From: Aquila chrysaetos chrysaetos
Taxonomy: Eukaryota; Chordata; Aves; Accipitriformes; Accipitridae
DNA length: 64,000 bases
Direction of reading: 5' to 3'
NCBI RefSeq assembly: GCF_900496995.4
Contig: NC_044029.1
Location: 3,658,001 to 3,722,000, forward strand
The notes beneath the pieces were generated by a model. It made no database searches and had not been told where the DNA came from. It worked only from the letters and a program-made list of their open reading frames with translations. The translations under genes and the position numbers were made by a program. This document shows, one piece after another, positions 1 to 47,921 of the stretch (positions within the stretch are counted from its first letter, which is position 1; each line of letters opens with the position of its first letter).

Positions 1-815
1 AGTCAATACAAGCTGACATCTATTCTGCTTCTTGTTGGGGTAAAAAATCCTCTGTGTTTTTAGAGTTAGACTGCTGCTAGTACCATGGCAATCCTTGAGT
101 GCTAGTCCATGTGTGCAGAGTCAGGTTGCTGAGAGAACACTAACACTCAATTTCTGTGCACATTTGTATATAAGATTTTAAAATTTTTAATGTTTCATCT
201 TTTTTAGAAAGTGTTTATCAATAATAATTTTTTTAAAAAATCTTACAATCCTGGGTTTAAGTCTAAGTACAGTGAACTGTTTGAGACACAGTCCAATAGA
301 AAGCCAGAATAACTCATTGAATACTTAATTATTCTGATATCCTTTAAGTTAATAACCTTTAATTATGGCATGACAGCTCTGGTGGGTATAGACGGGTATG
401 TTTCTACTTGCTACTAGTGACCCTCAAGAATTTTGAGAGGGAGAATATTTCCAAAGGCTTGTGGTTGAATTTGCTCATCGTGTGAGTTGCCCTACCAGCT
501 GGTCTGTTTAAATTATGGTAAAGATGAAACATTGTGCAATAAGACAAATCATTAATTCAGAATAAAATAATTATACTGATATTAAAAGCTATGTTCGGGT
601 TTTATTCACATTTTTAGACTGTATATTCAGGTCATTTACTGATCCAGCAGCAGAGTGACAGAATTTAGTAAAATGAAATTTGGGTAAGAGTAAATACCAT
701 GTTTTGTATTAATTTGTTAATAGAGAAATGGCAGTAGTATGATGGTCTACTGTTAGTATGAAAGAGAATCTTACCAGAGTGGTGATTTCCTGTGTAGTAA
801 CTGTTTTTTTCTTTT

Positions 816-847
<32 letters not shown>

Positions 848-916
848 CCTTCTGGCATGTTCCTGACACTCCTCCTTGCTTGTGGGAATGAATATTTTGA
901 TCCTTGTGAATTGTAG
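1..916 (+). other. CDK17: CDK17 intron (partial)
   Basis: The window starts inside an intron. I looked for the exon starting MKKFKRRLSL and did not find it. A long T tract (30 consecutive T at 818-847, preceded by T-rich sequence) lies about 70 nt before the acceptor at 915-916. Nothing else is recognised. Confidence 0.85.
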
Positions 917-38824
<37,908 letters not shown>

Positions 38825-39593
38825 AGTGGGCGATGCAGAGTCAAGCCCAAGCCTATTCTATCGATCAAGGACTCGGATCTGAAGGCAGTGCTCTCTGTTG
38901 GTGGACTTGGAATCGCAGTTTGTCTACACTGTCCTCTTCACAGTGGAGTCTTTTTATTTCCAACCTGCAGATTATGTTTTTATATTTGTTGTCACAGTGT
39001 GACAATTTTTTGTACAGTTGGTTTTAAGGTCTCCTCTGCCACTAGAGCCAGTAGGTTACAGCTGTTGATGTAACTGTAGCTGCAATTTTTGTGCAGGACT
39101 GAGAAACACAGTGCATTATTTATTGCGGAATCATTGCTGCTAAATAACTACTGTCTGTATAGTTAACACAACAGTTCCATGCCTGAAGAAGTTGCAATGG
39201 CTTTATAATATGTGAATGCATCTGTTTCTCTTCATAAAATGTTCTACTGCTGCGGGGTTTTTTTGTATTTCTTAAACTGCAGTGTTTTCTGGAATGTAAA
39301 CATAGCTTTGCTTGGCTATAGGTGAACCATCTTTAATGCTCTAAGTTCATGGCACTTAATTCCTTATTTAACATTGGAAGTATGTGTTGAAATAGTTGAA
39401 AAATTATAATGCATATTATGTTTTTGAAAAGCACATGGTGTGAAAGTTGATTCAAACAAGTGAACAGTAACTATTATTTGCTCTCGGATTCTATGTTACT
39501 TATTGATAAATCAGAGCATGGAGACGGGATGATAAATTTTGTCAGGCTTACTCCAGCATAAGATATTTGCACATTATTGTGCATATGGGGCCT

Positions 39594-39625
39594 GCAGAAG
39601 CAATGACTTGCGGAAGCAATGACTT
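39594..39625 (+). repeat. 16-nt tandem repeat in CDK17 3'UTR
   Basis: Two adjacent 16-nt copies, GCAGAAGCAATGACTT and GCGGAAGCAATGACTT, differ at one base. This is probably a recent local duplication. No function is evident. Confidence 0.85.
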
Positions 39626-40333
39626 TTTTACCTTGTTTTTAACTTAGAAATACAAATAGTAAAAAGGAGATTCATAATACGTTGGACCCTGGCTTACTTT
39701 TGAAATTTAGAATTTCATTACAGAGGAACAGGACAACTAATTACAAGAACATGGGAATGATGTCACACTTTTCCCACCTTGTTGCTCTCTGATTTGTGCA
39801 TTATTCACTTGAAATCAACTGGAAAGATGCAAGTTTGTACTTGATAAGAACTCACTATACTACAGAGCTTTTACAATGGGAACTTAGAGAGTTTTTCAGA
39901 TCTTAGATGTTATCTGTTTACCAGAGATAGTAAACATGTTACTACTACGCTTATGCATCTCAGTGAGTATCATAAGTACACCCTTGGTGATGGTTACAGT
40001 ATTTTTAAGCATTTGTGTTCACCTTTATGAACCTATTTGTTTAGTGCATCTTAAAGAGACTGTAAATCTTTATTGGTATATTTTGAAATGGTCATGTAAA
40101 TCTTTGGCTGGTATATCATGAAAATAGTCATAGGTAACTTAATTTTTCCTGACATTCACTGTAAAACATTCAGGGGTCCTACCATTTCTGTTCAGGAAAT
40201 CTTGTAGTTTATTGTTATTTAACAGTATTAAGTGAATTTTTGTATATTTCATTTTAACTTTATTTGTGAATAGTGATTGTGGCATGTTTGGGGGTGTTTT
40301 ATTAATATTTCATTGATACTGGTAAATTTGAAT

Positions 40334-40364
<31 letters not shown>

Positions 40365-40515
40365 CTGGAAGAGAGAAATTCATGTGTAACAGTGACTGTT
40401 GGACCACTACTGCTTTTCAGCATTTGTAAACCGGTTTTACGTTAAATCTTGTAGACCTAACAAACTGCTGTTATTTCTAACTGACCGACCTGTATTAATA
40501 TTGTACTTTTGAAAG

Positions 40516-40591
40516 TATAAATATTATGTGGAATTCTTTGGTTTTGTTTTGAAATTTATAATAACAAAGGCCCTGTGTTGTTAAAAATACA
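40516..40591 (+). terminator. CDK17: Candidate CDK17 polyadenylation signals (TATAAA, AATACA)
   Basis: TATAAA (40516-40521) and AATACA (40586-40591) are known weak variants of AATAAA. They were chosen because no canonical hexamer occurs earlier in the 3'UTR. Downstream sequence at 40625-40680 has several GT-rich stretches that could act as downstream elements. RNA 3'-end data would decide. Confidence 0.4.
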
Positions 40592-40639
40592 GACTAAGTG
40601 AACTTGCGGTTCTTGGGGCATTGCTGGAAATGTTTAGTT

Positions 40640-40920
40640 AGATCTGCGTGTTGTGGGAGTCATCGGTTTTAACTTTGGCCGCTCATTAGTTCATGCAACG
40701 CGGGAGTAGTGGCAGTGAAAAGTAACGTGACTCAGCCGCAACGGAGGCCGTTCAGGATCTTATCGTAAACATGGTCCACAGTCTAATTATTGGCAAGCAA
40801 GTCCTGCGTGTCACACGGTATCAGAAGTCTTGCCTAGGTCTAGGAGCGTACTAACGTCTCTTGGATATGTGCGTGGGTCTCCCACTGATAGCAGCGGGAG
40901 CGTTGTGTGTGTGTCAGAGG
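40640..40920. promoter_or_regulatory. CpG-rich patch just past CDK17 3' end
   Basis: Roughly fifteen CpGs occur in 280 nt of moderate GC, unlike the flanking AT-rich sequence. No coding frame is seen. It is the first of three CpG-rich patches in 40.6-43.7 kb. Confidence 0.5.
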
Positions 40921-41639
40921 CAGATTTGGCACTGGTGGAAAAACCTTTGTCCTGAAATAGTTGTTATATATTTTTTTATAGTTGCTATGGATCTGATCTA
41001 GATTTTATACTGATTAACTTTGTAGGAAAACGTTGTAGATGTGATGGTGTTGAAGAAAGAAGTATCAGAAAAACATCTCCTTTTTTTACAAAAGTAGTGA
41101 AGATATAGAGTAAGTGTTCACTGTGGATAAACGTGGGATTTAGCATTTCTAGAACAGTAATACTTTATAGGTCATAAAAGAACAAGTAATAATGTGACAC
41201 TAATGAGCAAAGGACTTAAAGGTTTAACTGGTAAAATGAAGTGCATTAACAAATTTATAAAAGGGATCAGCTGCAGCTAACAAAAGGAGGTTTCCATTTT
41301 AAGTAGGAATTCAGCTTTTTTGTTACAGATGAAAAGATCTTCCATAAAATTAAAGCGCTCTGTTTATAAAGAGGTTTTTCTAAGGACCTGCAAGTGAATC
41401 GGTTTGCTTCATTAGGAGGTAGCTTTAAAGAATGTATTTCTTAAGAAACTTGGCATCTGTGGTCGAGCCGGTTTCTTTCTTTCTTTTAATTGTCTGTAAT
41501 TGAAATTCCTGCATCAGCAGAGACAGTTCTGTGGCAGCTGCCTGCTTGGGGCAGTAGTCAGCGAGTCTGAAGTCGCTGGGCATTTCTCTGACATCCCTTT
41601 TGCGCAGTTCAGTGTTCTGCCTCCTCTCTGACAGCATCA

Positions 41640-42090
41640 GGTCCCCGAGAACCGTAGGCAGTGTCGGTCTTTTGGGGAGAAGACCTCAACCGTGACGAAA
41701 AATAAGCAGATGGTCACTAAAAATGGATGACTTTGACGATTCGGTACGAGAGCCTTTGCTTGAAGATGAAGGATCAGTTAACGAGAAATGGCCTGCAAGT
41801 TGTTGCTGGTGAAGGAGTTCTTTTTAGAAGATGCGCGGCGTACGCCATCGACCGCGGGGCAGGAACGCCGAGGTGCGTGTGCAGGCGCGCGTAGGAGCGA
41901 GGTGGGCTCGGAGGCGCGGAAGAGGCAGGTGGGGGTGAGGCTGCGTCGCACACGCGGGCGGAGGACGAAGGGGAGCGCGGGCGGGTGCGGGACGGCGATG
42001 GACGGGACAGGACAGACGGGGAGATCGAAGGGGCAGACCGGCTGCTCGGCAATGCTCTAGCGGAACCTGCGTCTCGACACAGCTCTGTTA
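41640..42090. promoter_or_regulatory. CpG island between CDK17 and ELK3
   Basis: From about 41825 the sequence is GC-rich and CpG-dense (CGCGGCGTACGCCATCGACC), with G-rich, purine-rich stretches to 42060. A 29-codon frame begins at 41723 (MDDFDDSVREPLLEDEG) and a canonical AATAAA follows at 42147. Transcription is not shown; the frame is too short to call a gene. Confidence 0.6.
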
Positions 42091-43494
42091 TTTTTGTGCT
42101 GCTTTACCGCAGCGTTAAGTAGCCAGAGTGTATCCCTGAATTGGGCAATAAAAGTTAAAATAAACAATTATTAAAGAATCTACATACTTTGTATTTGTAA
42201 ATCATTTGAAAAAGTGCAAGGTAGCATTGTCTGGGCCGCTTGCTTGTTGTTTGCGCACAAGTTTTTCGATGTAATAAAGGTATGTTGTTTCTGTTTTGCA
42301 ATGTGAAGATGGAATTAAGGTTAAGAATACATTCAGTTATTGAGGACAAAATATATGAAAGGTATGTTGTAAATATCCCCAAGCCAAGTATCATAAACCC
42401 AGGAAATACATGGTATTAAGGTCAGGGTTGAAAGAAATCCAAACAAATTACGGCATGGAAATACACAGCTATAGCACATAGTGACACGGAAGAAAAATTA
42501 GAATTTACCTTGTCTGTGACTGTGTGTGGTCACGGGTATGTGATCGTTTTGTCTGGTCACTAACGGACAGAGTTGAAATAATTTGTGCACCTTGTCAGCA
42601 CGTTTCAATACCTTTTTTCCCTTAGTAAAGTTTGGCTTTGAAACAAATGCAACATTTCTATGAAATTTCTTAATTTTGGGGGGGGAACTTGAACACTTAC
42701 TTTTTACAGATTATTTTTATTTTTTCATTTCAGAGACTGGGCTGTTAGAGACTTAATGGTACTGTTCGGCCTGTGTGTGGGTCAGCAACATCCATGTATC
42801 TCGCCAGCATCCATGTCAGACCAATTTCAGAGATTGACAAGATAGCAAGTATAAATTATAGAACATAAAGGAAGCACTGTACAAGCGTTTAGCTAATTGG
42901 TACGTTGTAAAGTAAGTTCTGGCTGTACAGGTAGGACGATTCTGAAAAGTATAAAAGCCAAGTGGATACCTGGGCTTTGTAATTCATACCATACAGCCTT
43001 TTCATCTGTGGAGTTTAGCTGCACAGAAATCACACTCTTGTTCTAGGCCCCAGTGGAAATTTGTGTTGTCAGAACTGGGATTAGAGTTTAGCTATTCTAG
43101 ATTTTTTTTAATCTTTTATATGTGATTTTCACTGGGCTGTACTGTGCCTCTCTCTTTAACTGAAAGAAAAGATTAATGTCAGTGGAAAAACGCGTACATG
43201 ACAATTTTCCATTATTTTCACGTTTTCTAAAATCCCATAACTCACATAAGTTCTGTAATATTTGAGCCAACTTAAACTGTGAATGCACGCATATGCACAT
43301 ACTTACTGTTGTAAATAACTGCTTAATTTATTGTCCTGGCTGCATCCTCCAAAATCACTTAAGAAGCAGGCCTGCCTGAGCAGATTGCTTTTATGGTCCT
43401 CCTAATGAAATACGAGTGTTGTTCAGCTCAGATGCCATGCCGTACCTTGAAACACATTTTTCCCCGGAGAGCTATGAAGTTCCTTCATTCGCTG

Positions 43495-43640
43495 CAGCGC
43501 GATCTTCTTGCGGGTGGAATTGCCATCGCTGCGGATTGCGGACCGGGAGAATGCTCGTCCCTGTCCCCTCCAACGTGCTCTTGCGGAGCGGCTCCCTCCG
43601 GGCCCCCGCGGCAGCGTTGGCATCGCCTGCTCCTCCTCTT
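43495..43640. promoter_or_regulatory. Small CpG-rich islet between CDK17 and ELK3
   Basis: GCAGCGCGATCTTCTTGCGG and nearby CpGs form a short GC-rich block in AT-rich surroundings. Several overlapping frames are open on both strands, which suits GC-rich composition rather than coding. No homologue is recognised. Confidence 0.45.
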
Positions 43641-43869
43641 TCACACCCTGGGCTTGTTTTTTCAAAGACGTTTCTTTCCCCTCTTCCGCGTCCTTCTCCT
43701 TAATTTGCAGGAGGCGGCAGCTGGCCTGGAGCCATGTTAGGAATAATTAAGGTTACGTTTATCCATTCACACTTCTTGCAGAGTGAACATGAACTGATGG
43801 GAATCTTTCAAGAAAAAAAACCCCAACATATCCTACCATCCTCTCTTCTAGGATGCCTTTCTACAGCTA

Positions 43870-43885
43870 CCCCACCCACCCACCC
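43870..43885 (-). other. Putative G-quadruplex (- strand)
   Basis: CCCCACCCACCCACCC on the plus strand is GGGTGGGTGGGTGGGG on the minus strand, with single-nucleotide loops, which are the most stable loop class. It lies in the CDK17-ELK3 intergenic region. Confidence 0.7.
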
Positions 43886-45400
43886 GAGGCAGGCCATGAC
43901 GCTGATTGCTCCAGAGTCCTTGCTTGAGGTTCATTTTCCTTTTTTCATTGAAATAAATTGATACTCCTCCTCACTAATGCTGTCAATCTCTTTGCCCTCA
44001 AGAAATAGGTTTGTACTCCATCTGTGTAGGCAGAGCACTCGCATATTAATTGGTAAGAGCAGTTACAGTTTGGGGCTAAAAGGGATTTCAAAAGTTGTAG
44101 TTTTCTGATGACTTTGTAGAGGTATTCTTAAATCTGAGTGACCTGTGTTTGTTGATCCTACAGGATATAGAGACAGTCGCAAGAAGGGAACAGCAGTGTC
44201 CTTATGTAAAAGACTACCTGTACTTACCGTGCCTTTTCTAAATTCATTTGGTGGTCGTGATGGCTTCTGAAGATGCTTCCTGTAGGCACAAGACCATACA
44301 GCCTCTTACTGTAGAGAGACTTGTTCTGTTAAAATTAAATGCTCTAGTCTGTTTTCAGGGACCATCTCCCCTTTAAACAGTCATCTTGTTGACAGTTCGT
44401 TACTTCTTTGGTAGGTATTTCCAGGCTGGCAAGTGCCTGTCTGATGAGACGAGTTTTATTCAGACAGAACAAATTGTTCTTTGTTGACGTCATGGACGTG
44501 TATCAAATCTTTCTTTTTATGTAGCTTGTTATCACCCATCACTCTTTTCCCCACCTCGATAGTTTTCTTTAGAACTGAAGCCACTTAACCTGTGCCAGGG
44601 CAGAAGATGTGTGCAATCTCTTGGCAAAGCTACCCAGTAGCTGTGGCCCTACTGGTGGATATTTATTTTTCTGAAAAAACAATGTAAAGGTAAGCCAACA
44701 ATAGCCTGATCATGCACCCAGCCTACATAATATTGAAAACTTTTTGTGTATTGCTGAAGCGTGAATAAAGCGTCAATCTGTCCAAAAAATCCCTCAAGTA
44801 TGATCAAATCGCAATTACTACCAAGAATATTGAAGAGAGGGTAAGTCCTGTTTTGTTCCCCAGGATTGTTGGCTTGGAGCGTTCCATGCCAGAAATATTG
44901 ACGCTTTCACAGTATTTATTTTAAAAACATTTATTTGATTTTTTCTCTACAGTTAAAAAGATACCTGTTAATAAAATTCAATAGAAAATTACCAATAGAA
45001 TGTTTTCTTTGAAGCATAAGGCATAACAGTCTAGTGTTTTAGGTTAAGTGTTGGACTTGAGAGGCTGGACTTTATTTGTATAAATTCTTCCCAGTAGGAA
45101 GAATTTTTGTTCCACAGTACTGACCAATTTGGAAGGCTGATTTCATTTTGACAACCTTTTTTTTTTTTTTCTTGATTGAAAAGTCAACTAGCAAAAGAAG
45201 ATGTGTTCTATTGCGATTTTTTATTCTCTCAAAGATGAGAAGACAGCACTACTGTACTGTTTCTGGGTGTGTTAAGTTTTATTGGATTCTCTCAGATCCT
45301 TTACAGTAATTTGTTGAGAGAGAGTTTTTGTGTTGGGGTTTTTTTTTGTCCCAGAATTGCTATTTTCTGCTATCTTTAAAACAAATCTGAAGTCACTCAA

Positions 45401-45430
45401 GGGGCAGGAGGGTGGGAGGGGAGGCGTGGG
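45401..45430 (+). other. Putative G-quadruplex (+ strand)
   Basis: Five G runs (at 45401, 45410, 45414, 45418 and 45428) occur in 30 nt with short loops, followed by a GTGTGTGTGCG stretch. It lies in the intergenic region near the expected ELK3 3' end. Confidence 0.55.
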
Positions 45431-46289
45431 TGTGTGTGCGCTGAGGTGTGGTGAGCCTTTTGAAAAGGAAAAAATCTGCCTTATTAATAGTAAGACTGTG
45501 GAAGAAACAAAATCATGAGCATCTGGATGCTTTTCCTTTTAAGAATCTCTTCTCTGTCACACACTCCCACCTCTTGTGTTCATCTGGGTTTTTTTGCACT
45601 GTGGTATTCAATACTTATTAAGTTGAAGATCAAATTTTCTTGAGTATCTCTCTTGACTTTTTAAACTCCTAGTGAGAGACACTTCATCTCTATGCCTTGT
45701 TCTCCCATTAGCTATACTGGAGTGTACAAGGCGAGACTACTGAAGTAGGCATTCATGCTTTTTTAAGAAGGAGACGAGAGTTGCCTCTAGAGTGCGAATA
45801 ATTGCCTCTCTGTAACATAGTTACTGAAAAATATTCCATGTACCTGGGAGGAATCCCTTGAAAGCGAAATGTTTGATCTGCAAGCCCTTGTGATTTATCT
45901 CTACTAGGCTAGTCCATCCCTGCAGTTACATGCTGCCTTCCAACCTATTCTGAGTTTACTTCATATAAAGTTTCCCTGCACTCATAAATTCTGCGTAGGT
46001 CCATCTTCTGGTTTTGACTCCGTGGGGTGGTATCTCTTGTTGCTCTTAAGACGCTGAATCAAGCGAATGACTTCCCATACGTTTCATTCTCTTTCCTTAC
46101 ATCTTGCATCTGATTGCTCTGTTTATCAGCACTGGTACTTCATAGAGATACAGCAGCTTTTTATCCCGTTAATTACTGCGAGTGAAACTGAGGAGTCATT
46201 TTTGGTTGTGCAACTCAGGAGCCTGAGGAAAATTCCTGCTGTCTTTTGTCAGACTACCTCTGCCCCAAAAATGGCTTTTCAACATCAGA

Positions 46290-46356
46290 ACTGCATTAAT
46301 AAAATGTTTATTTAGCACCTTTCAGGTTGAAGGATCCAAAAGCACTTTACAATTAA
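46290..46356 (-). repeat. Ancient CR1/L3-type LINE 3' tail remnant
   Basis: Read on the minus strand it has TGTAAAGTGCTTTTGGATCC, then GAAAGGTGCTAAATAAAC and a TATTAAT-like end. This resembles the common 3' terminus of CR1/L3-clade LINEs and their dependent SINEs (TGTAAAGCGCTTTGAGATCC, then GAAAGGCGCTATATAAAT), recalled from memory. Only the tail is recognisable, so it is an old fossil. Confidence 0.6.
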
Positions 46357-47822
46357 CTACACACATCATCACTGAAATGCATCCAAGCAGAAAATCAGCA
46401 GACAACTCACTGCATAAATTTCAAAAAGAACAGACTTTTGGCCAGCCGCTTGGCCAGAAAGGAAAGTAGAAGCTTTTAATGACCTGTAGCCAACAGGATT
46501 CTGATTTTGGTTTGGTTTTTGAAGGTCTCATCTGAAAAACCGACATGGTAAAGCTGCATTCAACCCACTTTAGCCGCCTCAGAAAACTGAAGATTTGCAT
46601 CGGCCTTGCCAAGATTAGAATCTGTGGTGCCAGGGAGTCTAGCCTAATCCTAACCTGACATTTAGATGACTAAGCCATCACCTCAAGGTAGAGGACATAC
46701 CCAGTAAATTCAAGTTGCAAGTATATAGTAACACAGTGCTGTTTTTTAATCCAGAATTCAGATGTTTATACATAAACATCCCACATGTACAGTATGCCTC
46801 TTCACAAGCACCAGGCATTAATTTACAGTCCTGTAACTGCTCCAGCTTTGGGGGAAGGGGAAATGCGACCTTCTGAGCTTTAGTAGCTAGAATAATCTTT
46901 CTAGGGAAATAGTAGAAGGCACTTGGCATGACTGAACAAAGCACCTGGAAATTCTCTTATCGGGAATGATCCTTATTCCCTGGGAGGACAGAGATTACCT
47001 GCAGTCTTTCCAGCTGTACTGTTGACAGTTCGTAAGAAATATACGCCAAATAAATTCTGAGCAAGGTCTCCTTTTCTACAGAAGTATCCTCAAATGCTGG
47101 AAATCTCACGACTACACACAGCCCCGTTCCTCCCTGTTGCGAGTCAACAGAAGAACTTGGGCGTAAACGTGTAAATGTGGCTTTGTTACTCCTAAATGCA
47201 TCTCCTGACTGTAATGTTGATTACGTTTTTCACTTCAGCAAAGAAAAATTATAAGGCTATTTTTATACAATTTGAAAGCACTTAATACAAAGTTACATGA
47301 ATACATTGCATCATATGGCCTATCCGTGGAGAAAATACTGAAATACTACCATAGGGCTGTTCAATACTAGTTTTTTCTTTCAACTTTTTATCTTAATACT
47401 AGAAAATATATAAATCATTTACATGACATTATGCAAAAGAAGGCACAGCCGGTTATAGTTTACACAAGCACAATGCATAATATGCAGGAAAAGGGATTAA
47501 AAAGAAGCTTCACATCCTTATTAGATACATTGTTGCAAACCATTAAGAAGTACTTCATCAACAACAGAAGTGTTCAACACTTGAGAGCTATGATATAAAA
47601 AAAATTATAATTCATTTAATGCAAAACAGATTTATATATACTTTTATATATAAACACTGTTTAAAAATGCTAACATAATAAAAGTAGATTATCCATGTAA
47701 TGAAAAGTGCAAACCAAAGTAATAGAGGGTTTCACAATGTCCTTCTCATGACACAGGAAAAACTAGCCCATAGGAATGAAGTGTTAAATCCACCAATAAG
47801 TCCTTGGCGTGATGAGGCGTCA
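46300..47822 (-). other. ELK3: ELK3 3' untranslated region (end approximate)
   Basis: It is AT-rich sequence downstream (minus sense) of the ELK3 stop. The first canonical AATAAA on the minus strand is at 46312-46307, giving a 3'UTR of about 1.5 kb. Minus-strand ATTAAA variants occur near 47620, 46746 and 46472. The end was chosen from the canonical hexamer only. Confidence 0.55.
46307..46312 (-). terminator. ELK3: Candidate ELK3 polyadenylation signal AATAAA
   Basis: On the minus strand AATAAA is read from 46312 down to 46307, inside the ancient LINE-like tail at 46290-46356. It is the first canonical hexamer after the ELK3 stop. Cleavage would be expected 10-30 nt further, around 46280-46300. 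Confidence 0.5.
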
Positions 47823-47921
47823 TCAGGATTTCTGAGCGTTTGGAGAAAGCAGTACTGGAGAAGAGGCTCCGTCCAGACTGGGGAGTGGCACTGGTATGTG
47901 ACCATTTAGCAAAGTTGGAAA
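47823..47921 (-). CDS. ELK3: ELK3 last coding exon, residues 376-407 and stop
   Basis: On the minus strand the acceptor ctcttacag precedes [20 protein letters not shown] and [12 protein letters not shown], then TGA at 47825-47823. The exon is 33 codons including stop. The leading FP completes the FQFP ERK-docking motif. Sequence matches the ELK3 C-terminus with a few conservative changes from human as I recall it (I for M, L for I, G for R, P for S). Confidence 0.96.
   Translation of the reverse strand, partial: FPTLLNGHIPVPLPSLDGASSPVLLSPNAQKS

Larger units (their letters stand above)
38825..40620 (+). other. CDK17: CDK17 3' untranslated region (end approximate)
   Basis: This AT-rich stretch follows the stop codon. 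No AATAAA occurs between the stop and 40620. TATAAA at 40516-40521 and AATACA at 40586-40591 are variant poly(A) signals at a distance that fits a ~1.7-1.8 kb 3'UTR. The next canonical AATAAA hexamers are at about 42147 and 42273. A 16-nt tandem repeat (39594-39625) and a long T run (about 40340-40364) lie inside. The exact end is not determined. Confidence 0.6.
40621..46299. other. Intergenic region between convergent CDK17 and ELK3
   Basis: It contains the CpG-rich patches at 40640, 41640 and 43495, the AATAAA hexamers at about 42147 and 42273, and the G-quadruplex candidates at 43870 and 45401. No conserved coding exon is recognised. As I recall, human CDK17 and ELK3 have no gene between them. 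Confidence 0.7.

Noticed and set aside
1..900. First CDK17 coding exon (about 40 residues, MKKFKRRLSL)
   Set aside because: Looked for and not found; it must lie upstream of the window.
43393..43740. 115- and 95-codon plus-strand frames near a CpG islet
   Set aside because: Low-complexity, basic and Pro/Ser-rich in three overlapping frames; typical of GC-rich DNA rather than a gene.
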